Positions 47,001-59,438 of a stretch of 64,000 nucleotides of DNA are shown here, piece after piece. The first letter of the stretch is position 1, and each line of letters opens with the position of its first letter. The notes below the pieces were generated by a model, which was given only the letters and a program-made list of their open reading frames with translations, did not search any database and was not told the DNA's origin. The DNA comes from Stratiolaelaps scimitus (lineage: Eukaryota; Arthropoda; Arachnida; Mesostigmata; Laelapidae). The DNA is taken from contig JABWDB010000007.1 of the NCBI GenBank assembly GCA_019614645.1, positions 1,860,001-1,924,000 of the forward strand, in the 5' to 3' direction. Position numbers and translations under genes: made by a program.

Positions 47001-50000
47001 AATTTCGTAAAACCTGTAAACCATAGGAATTTTAGCTCATCCCAGCTAATAGCAGATGATCAATCGCCGTATCGTACGAAACAACGTAGAGCAACGTATT
47101 CCGAGGCTTCGTATAGCCTTTTTATTGTTGTATTCTGCTCGTAAACTCGTCTCATTCAGTAGGGGTTGCAGAACTAGTTTCCTCTTTATCGGCGAACGCT
47201 GAAAGATTGATCTCTAAACATCGGCCGACATTCGATGCTCGTCCACCTCCCGGTCAGATCTTTCCCCTGAGGGAGGCCTACCCGCGGACCACCCAGTGCG
47301 CAGGTTGGCAGCGAAAGCCTGTCAGCTGCTCGGCACTTTGCCCGATGCGACCTGATGCGTGCCCGATCGGTTGAGACGCTGCCGGCGTGTTCGTTTCCAC
47401 ACAACAATAGCTATTCCACGATCTGTTTGGCTTTCTAATCACTTCGGGCTCTTTCAGCCTGTTCACACCGCAGTACGTCAGTATTATCGCATCCCATTTC
47501 ACTTGACTTCTCTTGGGCGGGTCCTTGCTTACCTCTTTCAAGCATGCCCATAGGCCAGTGGCGAAGAGCGTTCCTTGAGACCTCCGTCTGACGGAAGCCT
47601 AGCGCCAGCGGGATCTGCCCTGACCTGGGGACCAGCCCCTGTTTCGAAGCTAAACCGCGATCGACGATGCTCGTCGAGGCCATTCTCCTCTGTAGGAAGA
47701 CTGAACGAAGCTCGTAGTCATGAGATGATTTAGGACAATGAGGAAGAGCTCCGATTTCGCTCCGATGTACCTATGGTCCTTGCAATCAGCTTTAACTGTT
47801 CTGTTGCCGACCTTGTTCCGGCTTGTCGTCCGTAGTCAGAATCGTAGTGAATCGGGTGTGCACTTGACATGTGTCAAGTGTGACAATATAGCTGCAACAC
47901 CTGATTCGATTATAACATAGAGAGAGAGTATGCTGGATACAAATCTTGCATACGGACATCGAATATAAACGGATGGCGCAGCTAATACGTACTGTTGTAC
48001 ATTGAGTAAATCCAGCAAGCCGCCACACAGATACACCCTCTGCTAAGCGATGTGTCGGTTTTCGACTCGAGACTAACAAAGAGAATGATTACAACCTACT
48101 CTAAAACATACATGGCACATTCGCTTAATCCCCTATATATAATCTACACACAATTTTCAATTCCAAACGTCGTCTGTAGAAGCCTTACGTTTAAAGGTGT
48201 GTTCTCGGCAGCCTCTCGCAGAGTCAATTGCCAGTATCAGGTGAACGAAATGGACATTTGCGTCTGATTGAAGAAACCTCGCTTAAGTGACAAAAAAAAC
48301 TTTGAGAAATAGGAACCAGCGAATGACCATAACTGACCTTCCTCTTCAACGACTCTTTCTTTTTTTTTAAAGTGATCGGTCAGTCGTGATGCTCTTTTGT
48401 CTACAAATCTAACGAAGAGTAGACAAAAACGGGATAGATTCGACTTTGTTATGGTTGCCTTAGCTGCTCATTGTGTTCGACGATCGTGGAAGGTATCTGC
48501 AGGATAAATTGCGTACACTGTCATCTAGTCGAAGTAGATACGTGGAACGGACACGATGAGTGGAATTAAGCTAAGCGAATTTATGAATTTATTCAAACAT
48601 ACAATAATTAGGAATTAGTTCTAGGATTAGTTCTCTCCAAGAACTAGACACCCTATTAAGACATTGATTTAAGCGGCAGGATCCTTTTAAGCTGTTTGAG
48701 CTCTCATTTGGACCATGTTATAAGAGATAGAGAGAGAGGAGAGAGAGAGGGGGATAATGGGCCCAGGAATCATCTTTCCTTGGTTTTATCTAATATTAGC
48801 AAATCAACATCCCATTAATTATCTACGGAGTCGACTGCTCGCATCGCCACAATGCCGATGGCGTTAGCGAGCCGAAGGGTAAATGGTGTAAACGGCCCGA
48901 GAATAGGGCGCGTTTGTTTGGGTAATTGTGCTGCCGGATCGAGTGGGTCAGATCGAGGGCTATATTTTAAGAGAAAAAAAACAACAGCCAAACGTCTATT
49001 CTTGGAAACACGTATTAGAGGTTGCGACCGAAAGAGTGGCCCTTTGACGTAGAAACCGTCCATGCTTCGAAAGGGAGTGTTTTGCAAGGGAGTCTCATGC
49101 TGGAGAATATCGTCTGATAAACTATACGAGACGTGCTGTGTTCTTTTTTTCGGGAAGTGTTTAGCGAACAAATACGATTGGATAATTAAACGTTTCAATG
49201 AGTTAATACATCAAAAAAAAGTTATAACTGTCCACAACACAGGACGAATGATGGCTAGATCGACTGTGTCGTGTGGCCGGCCGTATCGAACGGCCGCAAA
49301 CGTTTACCCGAAGCGTTCGTCAATGAATCGCTCATAGGAGCTGGCAATTAAAGGCCGATTTCGCCGTTGCGAGCCTTACGTTAGCCGTGACATGCACTGA
49401 ATCTTCATAATAATATATGTTGATTTTATGCCATATTATGGGCCTGGGACGGTCAAATTGGTATAACAATAAAGAAAGACCAAGGTAGCACTACTACTAC
49501 TAGTATGATATATATCATTTTGTTAATTTCATATGCGGCCACATATGCGCGTTGTGTGGGTAGGTTTCGTAAGCTATCAGCCAGGTTCTCGTCACCTGCC
49601 TGGCACCAGAGTATTCCTGGAAATCCGTTCGTCCAAAACGAACAAGGGGGTGTCATCTTACGATATGCAACAGTGCACCTTTTGGGGGGACGGCGTTCGT
49701 CCCGGTTGGATGAACTGACCGATAGATCGCGCGGGTCACAGGGCGGTTCTTGCTCCTTTATGAGTGGCAGGCAAACTCCGCAACGCTGGCCACGACATGA
49801 GTCTCATTTTTGTAGCTGGACAGGAGGTGTGCCCCACGAGGGCAGTGCTGGCGTTTGCTATTGGCTGTAATACGCGTTCGCTGGACTCGCAGTGACTATT
49901 TGTCTGTAAGGGAAAATATACAATTCAGCATATGTCACTTCGGTATATTACGAAACAAGCGTATGGAAGCTCAATATCATTGATTATTGAAAGACTTATG

Positions 50001-53000
50001 GGTGAATAATTGGCCGAATTTTCCCTACAGACCATATTAGATTGACTTAGCGCTTACCCGTTATTATCCTCCAGAAGCTGAACGGGTGGGGGGTCTATCT
50101 TGCTCCAGCTGGTCATTGTGCCCAGAGTGGCAGCAGAATTGTCTCGTTGTATAAAACGTCGAAAAAGCGATCTTGGTAAAGGTATATATAATACGTGTAC
50201 CTGTTCTTGGGTCTCCAAAAGCCCCTTCAAGCTGTTCACATACTCGAACGTGTACACAAATTAGCCGTTATTGGTCCAAGCCTACCTAACGTATGAAATA
50301 AAATCGGCATAAAAGCTATAACATGTAATATAAAAGTATCGTAACAAAGTGATGTTTAAAATGTAACTCGGCGGTTTTCTTTCGCCTTGGCTGGATAAGG
50401 TGTCCTACCCTCGGTCACCTGCTGTTCCGCCACCGGATCTGTTTACTTTTCGTCTATTCCTGACTTTGTCATTACTTACTAATTGCGTATTGGTAAAAAA
50501 AAAAGACGCATTTTTGTGAAACTTCCTTAGTTACGCGGAATTAGCTACGTGGCAGTCTAAAAACTCAACCCAAAGAGATGGCAGGTGCAGATCCCATACA
50601 AGCAACTTGGTACTTAAAGGACTCAGTCATAGGCAAACGACTCGACAGTGAAAATGGATATAGAGAGAACCTGTTACAAATATCAAACAGAAAGTCACGA
50701 TTAGTTAGTGAAATAGCAGGGTCACCACCAAGTGTTCGGCAGACTCAAAGCGGCGTCGAGTGTTTTGGTGTCACCTTGAGATCAACACGAGAGATTCTGT
50801 ATACGGGATTTCAATTACGAAGGGTAGTTTCTTGTCGTCTTGTCGTTATCTGTAGACGTTGATAGCGCGGTTAGCACTTGACGGTTAGATTCATAATAAT
50901 AATAATAATAATACCACTTTGTGACGAAACGCCATTCGGAGGGCAGCAGATTACACCAAGCATCGTGTTATCTATATAATTAAGTGCACGATATAATCAG
51001 CGTGCATAATAGTGGGAGCTCTCCAGCGTAGTCAATCGTATCCAAGATACTCTACGTATAGAGACACAATTTTTTTTATGCCACACAATTTGTAGACGAA
51101 ACAAAAAATCTACGACCATTTAATAGGGATCAATGCCTATTACTTATTGACCTTAACAAAACTAACCTCTCCCCCTTGAGATATACTAATCCTTCGTTTG
51201 CTTTGTATATGATTCACGTTGTCGAAGGTGACCTTTCGGTGATTCTTTCTTTGATTTTTTTTGTGTTCAATCTCCACTGAAATAAATGATCCTTTCACGG
51301 GTTTTATCGGGTCACCCTTAGTGAATTCGGCCCGGCGTCTTCTTACCAGTTCCGGCATCGCTTGGTACAGCGGCCCGCGAAACCACTCGAGTAGTTGTAG
51401 TCACGGCTAATATTATATCAATCACAAATCAAGCTCGAGTTTCAAATACATTATCACGCAGTGGCCGCCAATGAGAGGGCTCACGTGGGCTGTTTTCTCA
51501 CGTTGAACATATTAGATATACATAAGTTCCCTAAGTTGGGGGTCGGAATGACTTTTGCGCCTTTTGCAACTCTGTGTCAGATTTGACTGGCGTCCACCGA
51601 TCTGTGCGGCCCGTGCTTATTGTAGCGATTAAGCAAAATATATACTTTGCTCGTTGGAGCGTTTGTAATTTAATTATTGTACGGATTTTCTCGAGATCAT
51701 TACTAACGATGCTGGTACGATAGATGAATTCAAAGCTAGCTGGCAATGCAACCTTTTTGTTTTGAAGAGGTTAAAGGTTGCATGGATACCAGACCTCACA
51801 ACTAAGGCATTTGCCTAATAGTGTCCGACTCTTACTGACTAAACCCAGAACCGATTTTAACTTGGGGCACTGACCGGGCGCATTGCAACCTACGCACAAC
51901 ATATATGCTATGGGACGCTGTGTATTGAGGTGAATAGTCATTGCGCTGGTGTTTCACAACGACGGCTCTGCTCTGTATGGCATACTCGGTTCCGGAAATT
52001 ATATTCCCGAGAGTTCAGATCTAATTGATCGTCATCGATATCTTAATACCGCAACTTCTGCAGCGATGTGCACAAATATTATTGCTTCTTACGTTGAATT
52101 GAAGGGTGTTTGAACAAACGTCCATGTAGATACGTAATTAATCCACTTCATTAGAAAATCGTCGCGTTTGTGCCCCAACAGCTTCGCTTGAAGTTCCACG
52201 TCCGTATCGTCCGCATCGTGTTATCGGCAGTGACAAAAGCAGACTCGACCTAAGTATTGAATAAACACGCACACACACTGACGGCTAACCGCTATCGAAT
52301 AGAAATCTATGTATGTAAAAGTCGATTTCCGTAGATGTTTACTAATCATTATTTCAAGTTTTTTTTTTATCAAGTCCGGTGCGTATGTTTCTATGTGTGT
52401 GTGTGTATGAGAGAAAGAACTACAAATCATCTGCTTACGTTTCTGCTGTGTCGAACATAACCAAATAGTCCCTACAAACGTGTTTCAGAGGAGTGAAAAA
52501 AAAGCGCACGACGGAGTTCATCGACTGCCCATCTTGTATTCTCGCAGACATTCCAGTCAGTCGCAGACAATGCAAGTCCTTCACGAACCCTCACTCGAAA
52601 AGATGATCTCTTGTCGATATCCAACATTTTGTGAGCAGATAGTCTCGTTAGGGAAGCACGTTATTTGTTGCCCGAATAACCAAGCACACCGTACCACAAA
52701 GGCGTCTACCATAAAGGATGCACGAAGACTATCTCTATTTCTAGGTGCTGGTCATGGTGGTGGCGATCGTGGTGGTGGTGGTCAGTGACATGTCGTCGAC
52801 TGCTGCTAAATTCGCCCCGTTCGATGAATGGCTGGACAGCCAAACGAGGCCATCTTAAGGGGTATTGGCCACCGGTTGCTTATTGGTACTCGCATCGCAG
52901 GCCGGGTACCGGCTACCGGTAGCGCATCGAGTAGTTTCATCGTTTGGCCACTTGATCTCTTTCTCTCTCTCTCTCTCTCGCGCCCGCGCGCTCACGAGTG

Positions 53001-55315
53001 CAAGTGCATTGATTCTCTATCTGGCAGCACTCGGCGATATTGCGATGATATCGCCTTCAAAATGCTGTGATTATCGGCAAAATGACGGGGGCGATAGTGA
53101 GGAATTATAGTCGTCATTTTGCAGATCAATATGCTGAGGTCGTATATCGGATTTATGAGCGACATGAAATAACGCGATAGATAGGTCGATCGCTCGATGA
53201 TTCTGATGTTGCTGTAGCTGTTGCAATAAAATTTACAGAGGTAACAAAAATCCTTCTGTCGTATGTAGTAGTTCTCTCTTATATATACAATGTGCCTTCC
53301 GCTGAAGGCGTTTTGTGGCACTATTCACAGTGGGCATACAGGTGACACTATACAATTGTTGGTATGGTGCTACCGGCTGCGATTCGACTTGGGACCGTTG
53401 ATCGGGTCATTTTCCATTGCTAATCTGCTTATTTGTTGGTGGTTAAGTCGAGCACGCAAGTCAACCGCATGAAGAGCTACCACTACTTTTATTACACATT
53501 GTACTTGACGGATCCATTGTGACGATCTTGCAAATACATACGTGGCCGAATTCGATGTGTTGTCCAAACTGTTGGAGGTCAACCGTGAGGGGTTACTAAT
53601 TTCTCAGCCGACAACCTGATGTTAATATAACGACCAACTGGTGTTGGTCAGGGTGGACGTCTTGAGGTACAGCCGACGCTTGCCTTCCGTCTTTAACAAT
53701 GGTGATGCGCATCACATTCATTGAGCATATCTGAAAAGCGCTACATCGATACAGAGAAAAACCGTCGAATCCAATGGTCATAATAATGATAACATAAAAA
53801 TAATAAGCTTAAGGGACGAAGCCAGCATGCGTGAATGAACTGAGTTGCCACAACTACCAAGTAGCTCCTTGATCATTATCGGATAGAAACCAAAGTTACC
53901 TAGTTCTCAACCAATTTCTGTTATTTCTACCAATGCTATTATTGGAATATTGCTGTCAGCGCCACGCGTGGATGACGTATGCCACCGAAAACAAGGTAGA
54001 TGACTCATAAGCTGGCCAATTTTCGACTCATCACCACAAACAACAGCCGTGCGTGCCCGATTCTCCCATCGAGTCCAGCCGCTCCGAAGGTCAAGCCACC
54101 GTCAGCGTAAAGGGCCGGCGTCTCAGCGTTGCTGATCCCGTAGTTCTGTTTACTTCCGTCGCGACCGCTCGCGTCATTTCATCGTTTTGGCGCCTTGTTT
54201 CGTCCGTGTCCGACGAGCAGTCCATTCCACCCGTTCATGGATAGATTCGACCGCCGCTTTTTAGTCGTCGGCTTTCGTGTGAGCGTGCGTGTGTGTGCGT
54301 GCTCTTCGTGGATCTGATTAGTGGAACCGAGAGAGCGAGAGCTGAACAGGCCTTGGGACAGCCTGTTCCTTAGTCAGTGATGCATTGGGTTTCGTTAACA
54401 CCTTCCGGTGACCTATTTTTAGCCTAGTCTCCTTCTCGGCTTTCGTAGTGGACGTTTGATTCAGTTGTTTTGTTCTGTAGCATTGCCGCTAATAGCCACA
54501 ATTTGTTTTTGCTCGTTCGGCAGTGTGGCCAAGCGAGCACTTGGGTGCGCTTAACCGAATCTCTCGTCGATAGCAGTCATATCAGGGACGTTCCTCTTCC
54601 GTATTCTGCCAATATGCTGTGAATTTACTTATTTACACTAAATATAACGTAATAATTCATCATCGAGTTTTAATCAGCATTTTTGTATTCGCCACGTGTG
54701 TATTGTAATGTATTATATTATGCATTATATATTGTAATATATCGTCGTATGCAATGAACGTAAACACGGTGGCCTAAGCAGCTAAGTCGCTGGCTGTAAC
54801 AAGCCGGGGACAGGCAGTTCGAGTCAACAAAAACATATATATATATATATATATATTTGTAGGGGAGCATCGTAAAGTTTTTACGTTATTTCGTTTTATT
54901 TTGAAGAATCTTTATTCTGTGGCCTTTACCAAAGTGTTTAAGCTCCGCTGTACATTCATTTGTAATAAATAGATAAGTAGATCTCCTTCAAATTGCCCAC
55001 TTCTGTTAAACGGTTCGTACAATAACAGGCCCCATTATGGCCATTTCAACAGACAAGCGTGAAATGGAGAAATGTTCTCTGGCATTTCGATCGTTCCAAA
55101 TTGCTGTCATCGTTAAGAGCAATAGACCACTCATTAGATTAGATCAGCTGTTGTCATTACGATTTCTTAAATACCGTTTAATCCGATAATTAATGGTTAC
55201 CCTAACTCGTCTCTCAAAGGACCTCTCTGATCGCTTGACACAAGCGTTGTGTCAAGCAACACAAACACAAAATGTATCTGTCTTATTTCATTTCGTGTTC
55301 GTCTCTCTCTCTCTC

Positions 55316-55357
<42 letters not shown>

Positions 55358-58158
55358 ACGACTTTAACGGCATATTGATTGGATGCCACACACTATCGCC
55401 CTATTGGTCTCAGCGTTTTTGTGAGCTCAAAACGATCTCTCGTCTATAATTGACGTTGATGTTATAATAGAACTTTGTAGTATTTTTAGTACTCTGTAGC
55501 TCTTGAGGTCAAGAATCGTCAAGTAAGCGGGGGCCAAGTAGATGCGACCATTTTCCTAGCTCTCACAGAATTCGCCGGCTATTATTATATTGATTGCTCC
55601 TGCTCGCAGTCATTTGGCGCGATCTGTTGGGTCGTACAACCATGGGACACACACAAATTTCGATGCAGTTCACGGAGGATGGGCGTTTTAGCATGTAGAC
55701 CTGTTTGTGTCTGTTGCTTACCTATGCACGACGTATTGACACCTGTTTCATTGCATATTATCAGGTGGCTGGCGAGTTGATTTGTTTAACGTGAACATCT
55801 TAGTCCGAGGCTTGTCAATGGCCGCACGGTATAGAGGATGAACAGCCGGGGCTGTCCACCCTGCCAACCGCTTTTGATAGGATTTGAACTGCGTTATTAA
55901 AGCCGTGAGGCAGTTCACCGTTTTCATTCAGATTGATCTGTCTGTTTTCTTGTGACACTAATAATAATAATAATTGATGAATAACTATTGCTAATATTCA
56001 TGTTTGGTTCGCGGGGCCGCTGCGCGTTCTTCCCAATTGAATGATGATAAACGCGCTATTATTCAGCATCAGCTTTTATAGGACATATAGCTTATTATTG
56101 ACGAAAATGATGTACAATGCCGAATAGATTTCTTCGAGTATCAATTGACGACTTTAACGGCATATTGATTGGATGGCACACACTATCGCCCTATTGGTCT
56201 CAGCGTTTTTATGAGCTCAAAACGGATCTCTCGTCTATAATTGACGTTGATGTTAGCTATGTTTTCGATGCTACCAGATACCATCAAGCCTTCTGCCGAC
56301 ACGACTATTGAAGACGAATTACTAGCTGTAACGTGATACGTCCTCGCTGAGACGCCCGCCTGCATTGATTAATACGTGCCTACAACAACAGTTTCCGCGG
56401 AAAAGCGCCAACGACCATACGTCTTGTTTATGATGGTACAAATTAGCTATTTCTTAGTTGGAAGGTCATCGATTTATGGCACTGACGAGTACTAAGCATT
56501 CGCTTCTTATTCATGTTCAGCCAACTCTGACAATTGCATCGACCTGCTCAGCGCACATCGACAAGTAACGTTTGGTACGTCAATCACCTGGTGAACGTCA
56601 CAGGAAGATGTTCAAAACATAAAATACAATGCGAGAGCCGGTACAGGAAAATCCGGTCGTTCTCAAAGGGCTGTATTGTCTCGCGAGTGAACATTGATGG
56701 TGGTTGCCGATTGAAGCGATGAGTATTTGTTACAAACAATATGGACAACGTCTTTCCAATGAAGAATCGGCAAAAAATATCTTTGTGTGTGTGTGTGTGC
56801 TATCTTTATGTTCGTAGTGACGTGTAAGCGTGAGATCTGACGTTCATTCGTGCAAACGTAATGGTTTTGTGCCAAGGAAGCATTTACCATAGTTCTTAAG
56901 CGAATTCTGTTTGAATCGTTGCATATGTCGATAGGAAAGTATGCGATCTAGGCGGCTAGAACGGTCATATTTCAAGCTGACCGTTGCCAGTAAATAAAAA
57001 ACAATTCTGTTTTAGGTATGCTAATTGATTACTATAGCAACAACAGTCGAAGCCTTTGTTAGTAATACGTTTGTTGCATTTTGCGTGCTTTTTGCAGGGG
57101 ACTCGCCCACCGAGAGGCTGATATGTGGCGAAAACACTTACGATGTCGAACCGCCGATGTTCGCTCAAACCGTCGAAGACGAAGCCCACTTCAGGTGCGC
57201 AAGCGGATTCGAGTTGGTTGGCAAGAAGATTGTCACATGTGCCACAACCAGCTGGGATCACGAGTTCCCTAGCTGTCGTGAGCTACCGCATAGAACACTG
57301 AGTAAGTACCCGCCTTGCATTGTGACTGGTGGCAGCTGTATCGATTGACCAGTGGTCAGTAGAACATTGATATTGGATTGGTTTGCTGGTTCAGGTTTAC
57401 CTGGGGTTAAACTGCCCCGTTCCAAGTATACTAACAAGTTGTACTTGTGGCCGGACTGGGTGACGAGGCCACCTGGTAGACAATGTGCAATTGTTCTTCA
57501 TAATGTTGAGGTTTACAGGTGTTTGATGGGTTCACAGGTGCAGGAAGAATCTATCTGTAATGTAAAGGTCATACGGATATAATCAAGAGAGCCCACTGTA
57601 GAGTATGGCAATGTTGTGTTTGCTCTACATGGGATAGGTTCCTGTGCCCGCTCAGCTGTGTGTTATTGTAGCTAGCTTTTAAAAAAATTAATACAGAACA
57701 ATAACAAATCGATATCAACAGGCTGATCGGGCTATCAAGATGGGGTCCATAAAAAATTAATGATTGACAATTATGCACGTTATTTGCATGGTCTCCCCAT
57801 TTGCGGATCCCGATTCCCAACCCCCATAACAGCTCCAATTGTGCCCACATCCCATCCATGCTTCGCCAACGACGACAGCGCTGCCCCTGAGGACGTTGAT
57901 GTCACGACACCAAGCGAAGTTCCCGATAATACGCTTCCCTTAATACCGAAACGTGGACCGCGACCGGTGTCCCCGCGGAGAGCTCAACGGTTCCCTGAAC
58001 AGTTCGACCAATACTTTTCCTCACCGAAAACGACCGAATTTGAGCCAGTAGCTAAGGCGCTCCAACAGCGCAATGCTATGGCCATTAACGCCGACAGTGG
58101 CTCAGATGACGATGATATCGGTGACGGCGATTGGTTAACGGAAGATCAGCCTGAATAG
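44016..58158 (+). CDS. Secreted single-CCP (sushi) domain protein with acidic tail, 3 coding exons
   Basis: Exons 44016-44073, 57098-57301 and 57833-58158 give 195 aa. Exon 1 encodes a signal peptide (MRLPVVPLIGVGLLIAISR) and ends G|GTAGGT. Exon 2 is one CCP module with the four-cysteine plus tryptophan pattern (LICGENTYD, HFRCASGFELVG, VTCATTSWDHEFPSC); like most CCP exons it starts and ends in phase 1. Exon 3 adds a Pro-rich linker and an acidic tail (SGSDDDDIGDGDWLTEDQPE) before TAG, with AATAAA at 58296. CCP modules mediate extracellular protein-protein contacts, as in complement regulators, matrix proteins and synaptic organisers. The 13 kb first intron makes the exon 1 link an inference, resting on matching phase, strand and the missing signal peptide. 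Exon 2 could also splice, in phase, to 59439, making the stop at 58158 an alternative end. Confidence 0.72.
48726..48752. repeat. (GA)n microsatellite
   Basis: An interrupted GAGAGA tract. Confidence 0.85.
50058..50257 (-). other. Exon-like minus-strand segments
   Basis: Two open pieces look spliced. One ends in CTTTTGGAGACCCAAGAACA followed by G|GTACACG (about 50219). The other reads TLGTMTSWSKIDPPPVQLLE and ends AACG|GTAAGC at 50058. Both donors are acceptable, but no partner exons with agreeing phases were found upstream or downstream, so this is only a hint of a gene nested in the CCP intron. Confidence 0.2.
54766..54830 (+). mobile_element. Family B SINE, 5' (tRNA-like) fragment
   Basis: ACGGTGGCCTAAGCAGCTAA followed by GTCGCTGGCTG and a box-B-like CAGTTCGAGTC. 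This matches the head of the copy at 23972; the body is missing and (AT)n follows directly. Confidence 0.65.
55310..55352. repeat. (CT)n/(AT)n compound microsatellite
   Basis: A CTCTCT tract passes into about 30 bp of (AT)n immediately before copy 1 of the 111-bp duplication. Confidence 0.85.
55354..55464. repeat. 111-bp dispersed duplication, copy 1
   Basis: Begins ATTGACGACTTTAACGGCAT and ends TTGACGTTGATGTTA. It matches 56144-56255 with two substitutions and one missing G, which breaks the reading frame that stays open in copy 2. Confidence 0.92.
56144..56255. repeat. 111-bp dispersed duplication, copy 2
   Basis: About 97% identical to 55354-55464, in direct orientation 790 bp away. A 64-codon frame starting with ATG at 56117 runs through this copy (IDDFNGILIGWHTLSPYWSQ); whether it is used is unknown. 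Confidence 0.92.
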
Positions 58159-58799
58159 CCGCGCCAATTATACCGACACTAAGGGACTGGGATGATGGAG
58201 CATCCTTTAAGGGGGGGAGGCGAGCTCTTACATTTTGACGAATGTGATACCCTTCGCACACGTTCAAAGGGTGGAATTGTTGCCCAACGTATATGAATAA
58301 ATAATTAATACAAATACGATAATATATATACATCAAATAGTAATACGTCAGATGGGTACTTTAATCGTGGTCAACTTAAGTTCACCCTCAAATATATAGA
58401 TATATATATATATGAAAATGCAAGGGTTCGCCGATTTGGCACTCGCGAATAGTCAGCAAGAGCAACAACCATTAGCACTACCATTGTGATAGCGTGCATT
58501 AGACATGGCGCACTTGTTCCTATATGTATACAGGATGGTGTACGCAAATAAATAGAGCATCACTAGTACTGAACGTCGATTTATCTTTTCAAATGGAGCG
58601 CTTTGTATCACGCGGCTGTAAACAGCCTCTGTATAACAAAGTATCGATTTTATCGAACACTACAAACAGTATATGCTTTATCTTATGATTGCTCTACAAT
58701 TTGGCCGCCTTTGCTAAGAAAACAATGGCCACTACCCAAGGGAAAAGGAGAGGCATGTGCGTGGCTCACGTCCGACCTAAATATTACGCGTATCCACCA

Positions 58800-58834
<35 letters not shown>

Positions 58835-59438
58835 GTTTTTCGAGCCCTCAGCTGTTCCCCTATGTGACAGGCCTCAGCTCTTAACCTTTTAAGTCCTCAT
58901 AGTAATATATATATATATATATATAACCGTAAAGCGAGCTAAATAACTTGAAGCCACTTTTCGACACTTCCCATTGAAAAGGACGCTATTCAACAAAGCA
59001 AAATCAAGTCGCCAAATCGGCTTGCGTTCTTAGTGTGCAGGCGTGGTCGAAAATAGTGGATTAAAGTTAGCCATTGACACGGTGCATTGTACAATATATC
59101 TCGATGCGACCTATATAAAATGATCTGTAAATCGACTCTCTGTCGTTCGGCGAAGAGTATTTGTATCATGCGAACGATATAAGCCTCTTAACTGAGTTCA
59201 ACTGAACTGAGCAGTACCGTGGAAGTTAAATTGGCTGAGAGGCCGATGTTGGCCGAATAAACATACATATGCATAAACTACATGCTGTTGAACAGAAATA
59301 AAAGCGTATCCTATCTGCTAAACACCGTTGTGTACTAATTAGCGGCATCCCATTAACACCGTGCACTGAACACCGTCCATCATGCCCATCACAATCGTTT
59401 GCACCTGTACTAACAATTTGTGTCACAAAACATTTCAG
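58159..59438 (+). other. 3' UTR of the CCP gene and spacer
   Basis: AATAAA at 58296 probably ends the short CCP transcript. (AT)n tracts at 58801-58831 and 58905-58924 flank a family C copy. No exon is visible here. Confidence 0.5.
58833..58895 (-). mobile_element. Family C retroposon copy inside (AT)n
   Basis: GTTTTTCGAGCCCTCAGCTG, then TTCCCCTATGTGACAGGCCT and CAGCTCTTAACC: the family core with a 4-bp deletion next to the A tail. It lies between two (AT)n tracts, so a target-site duplication cannot be told apart. Confidence 0.75.

Larger units (their letters stand above)
44074..57097 (+). other. 13 kb putative first intron of the CCP gene
   Basis: It holds (AT)n and (GA)n tracts, a family B SINE head, a 111-bp duplicated segment and many short open frames. 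Candidate features that I could not turn into genes are minus-strand exon-like pieces near 50.1 and 51.2 kb, a plus-strand frame at 45580-45828 and a cysteine-containing plus-strand frame at 52490-52788. A small nested gene cannot be excluded. Confidence 0.45.
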
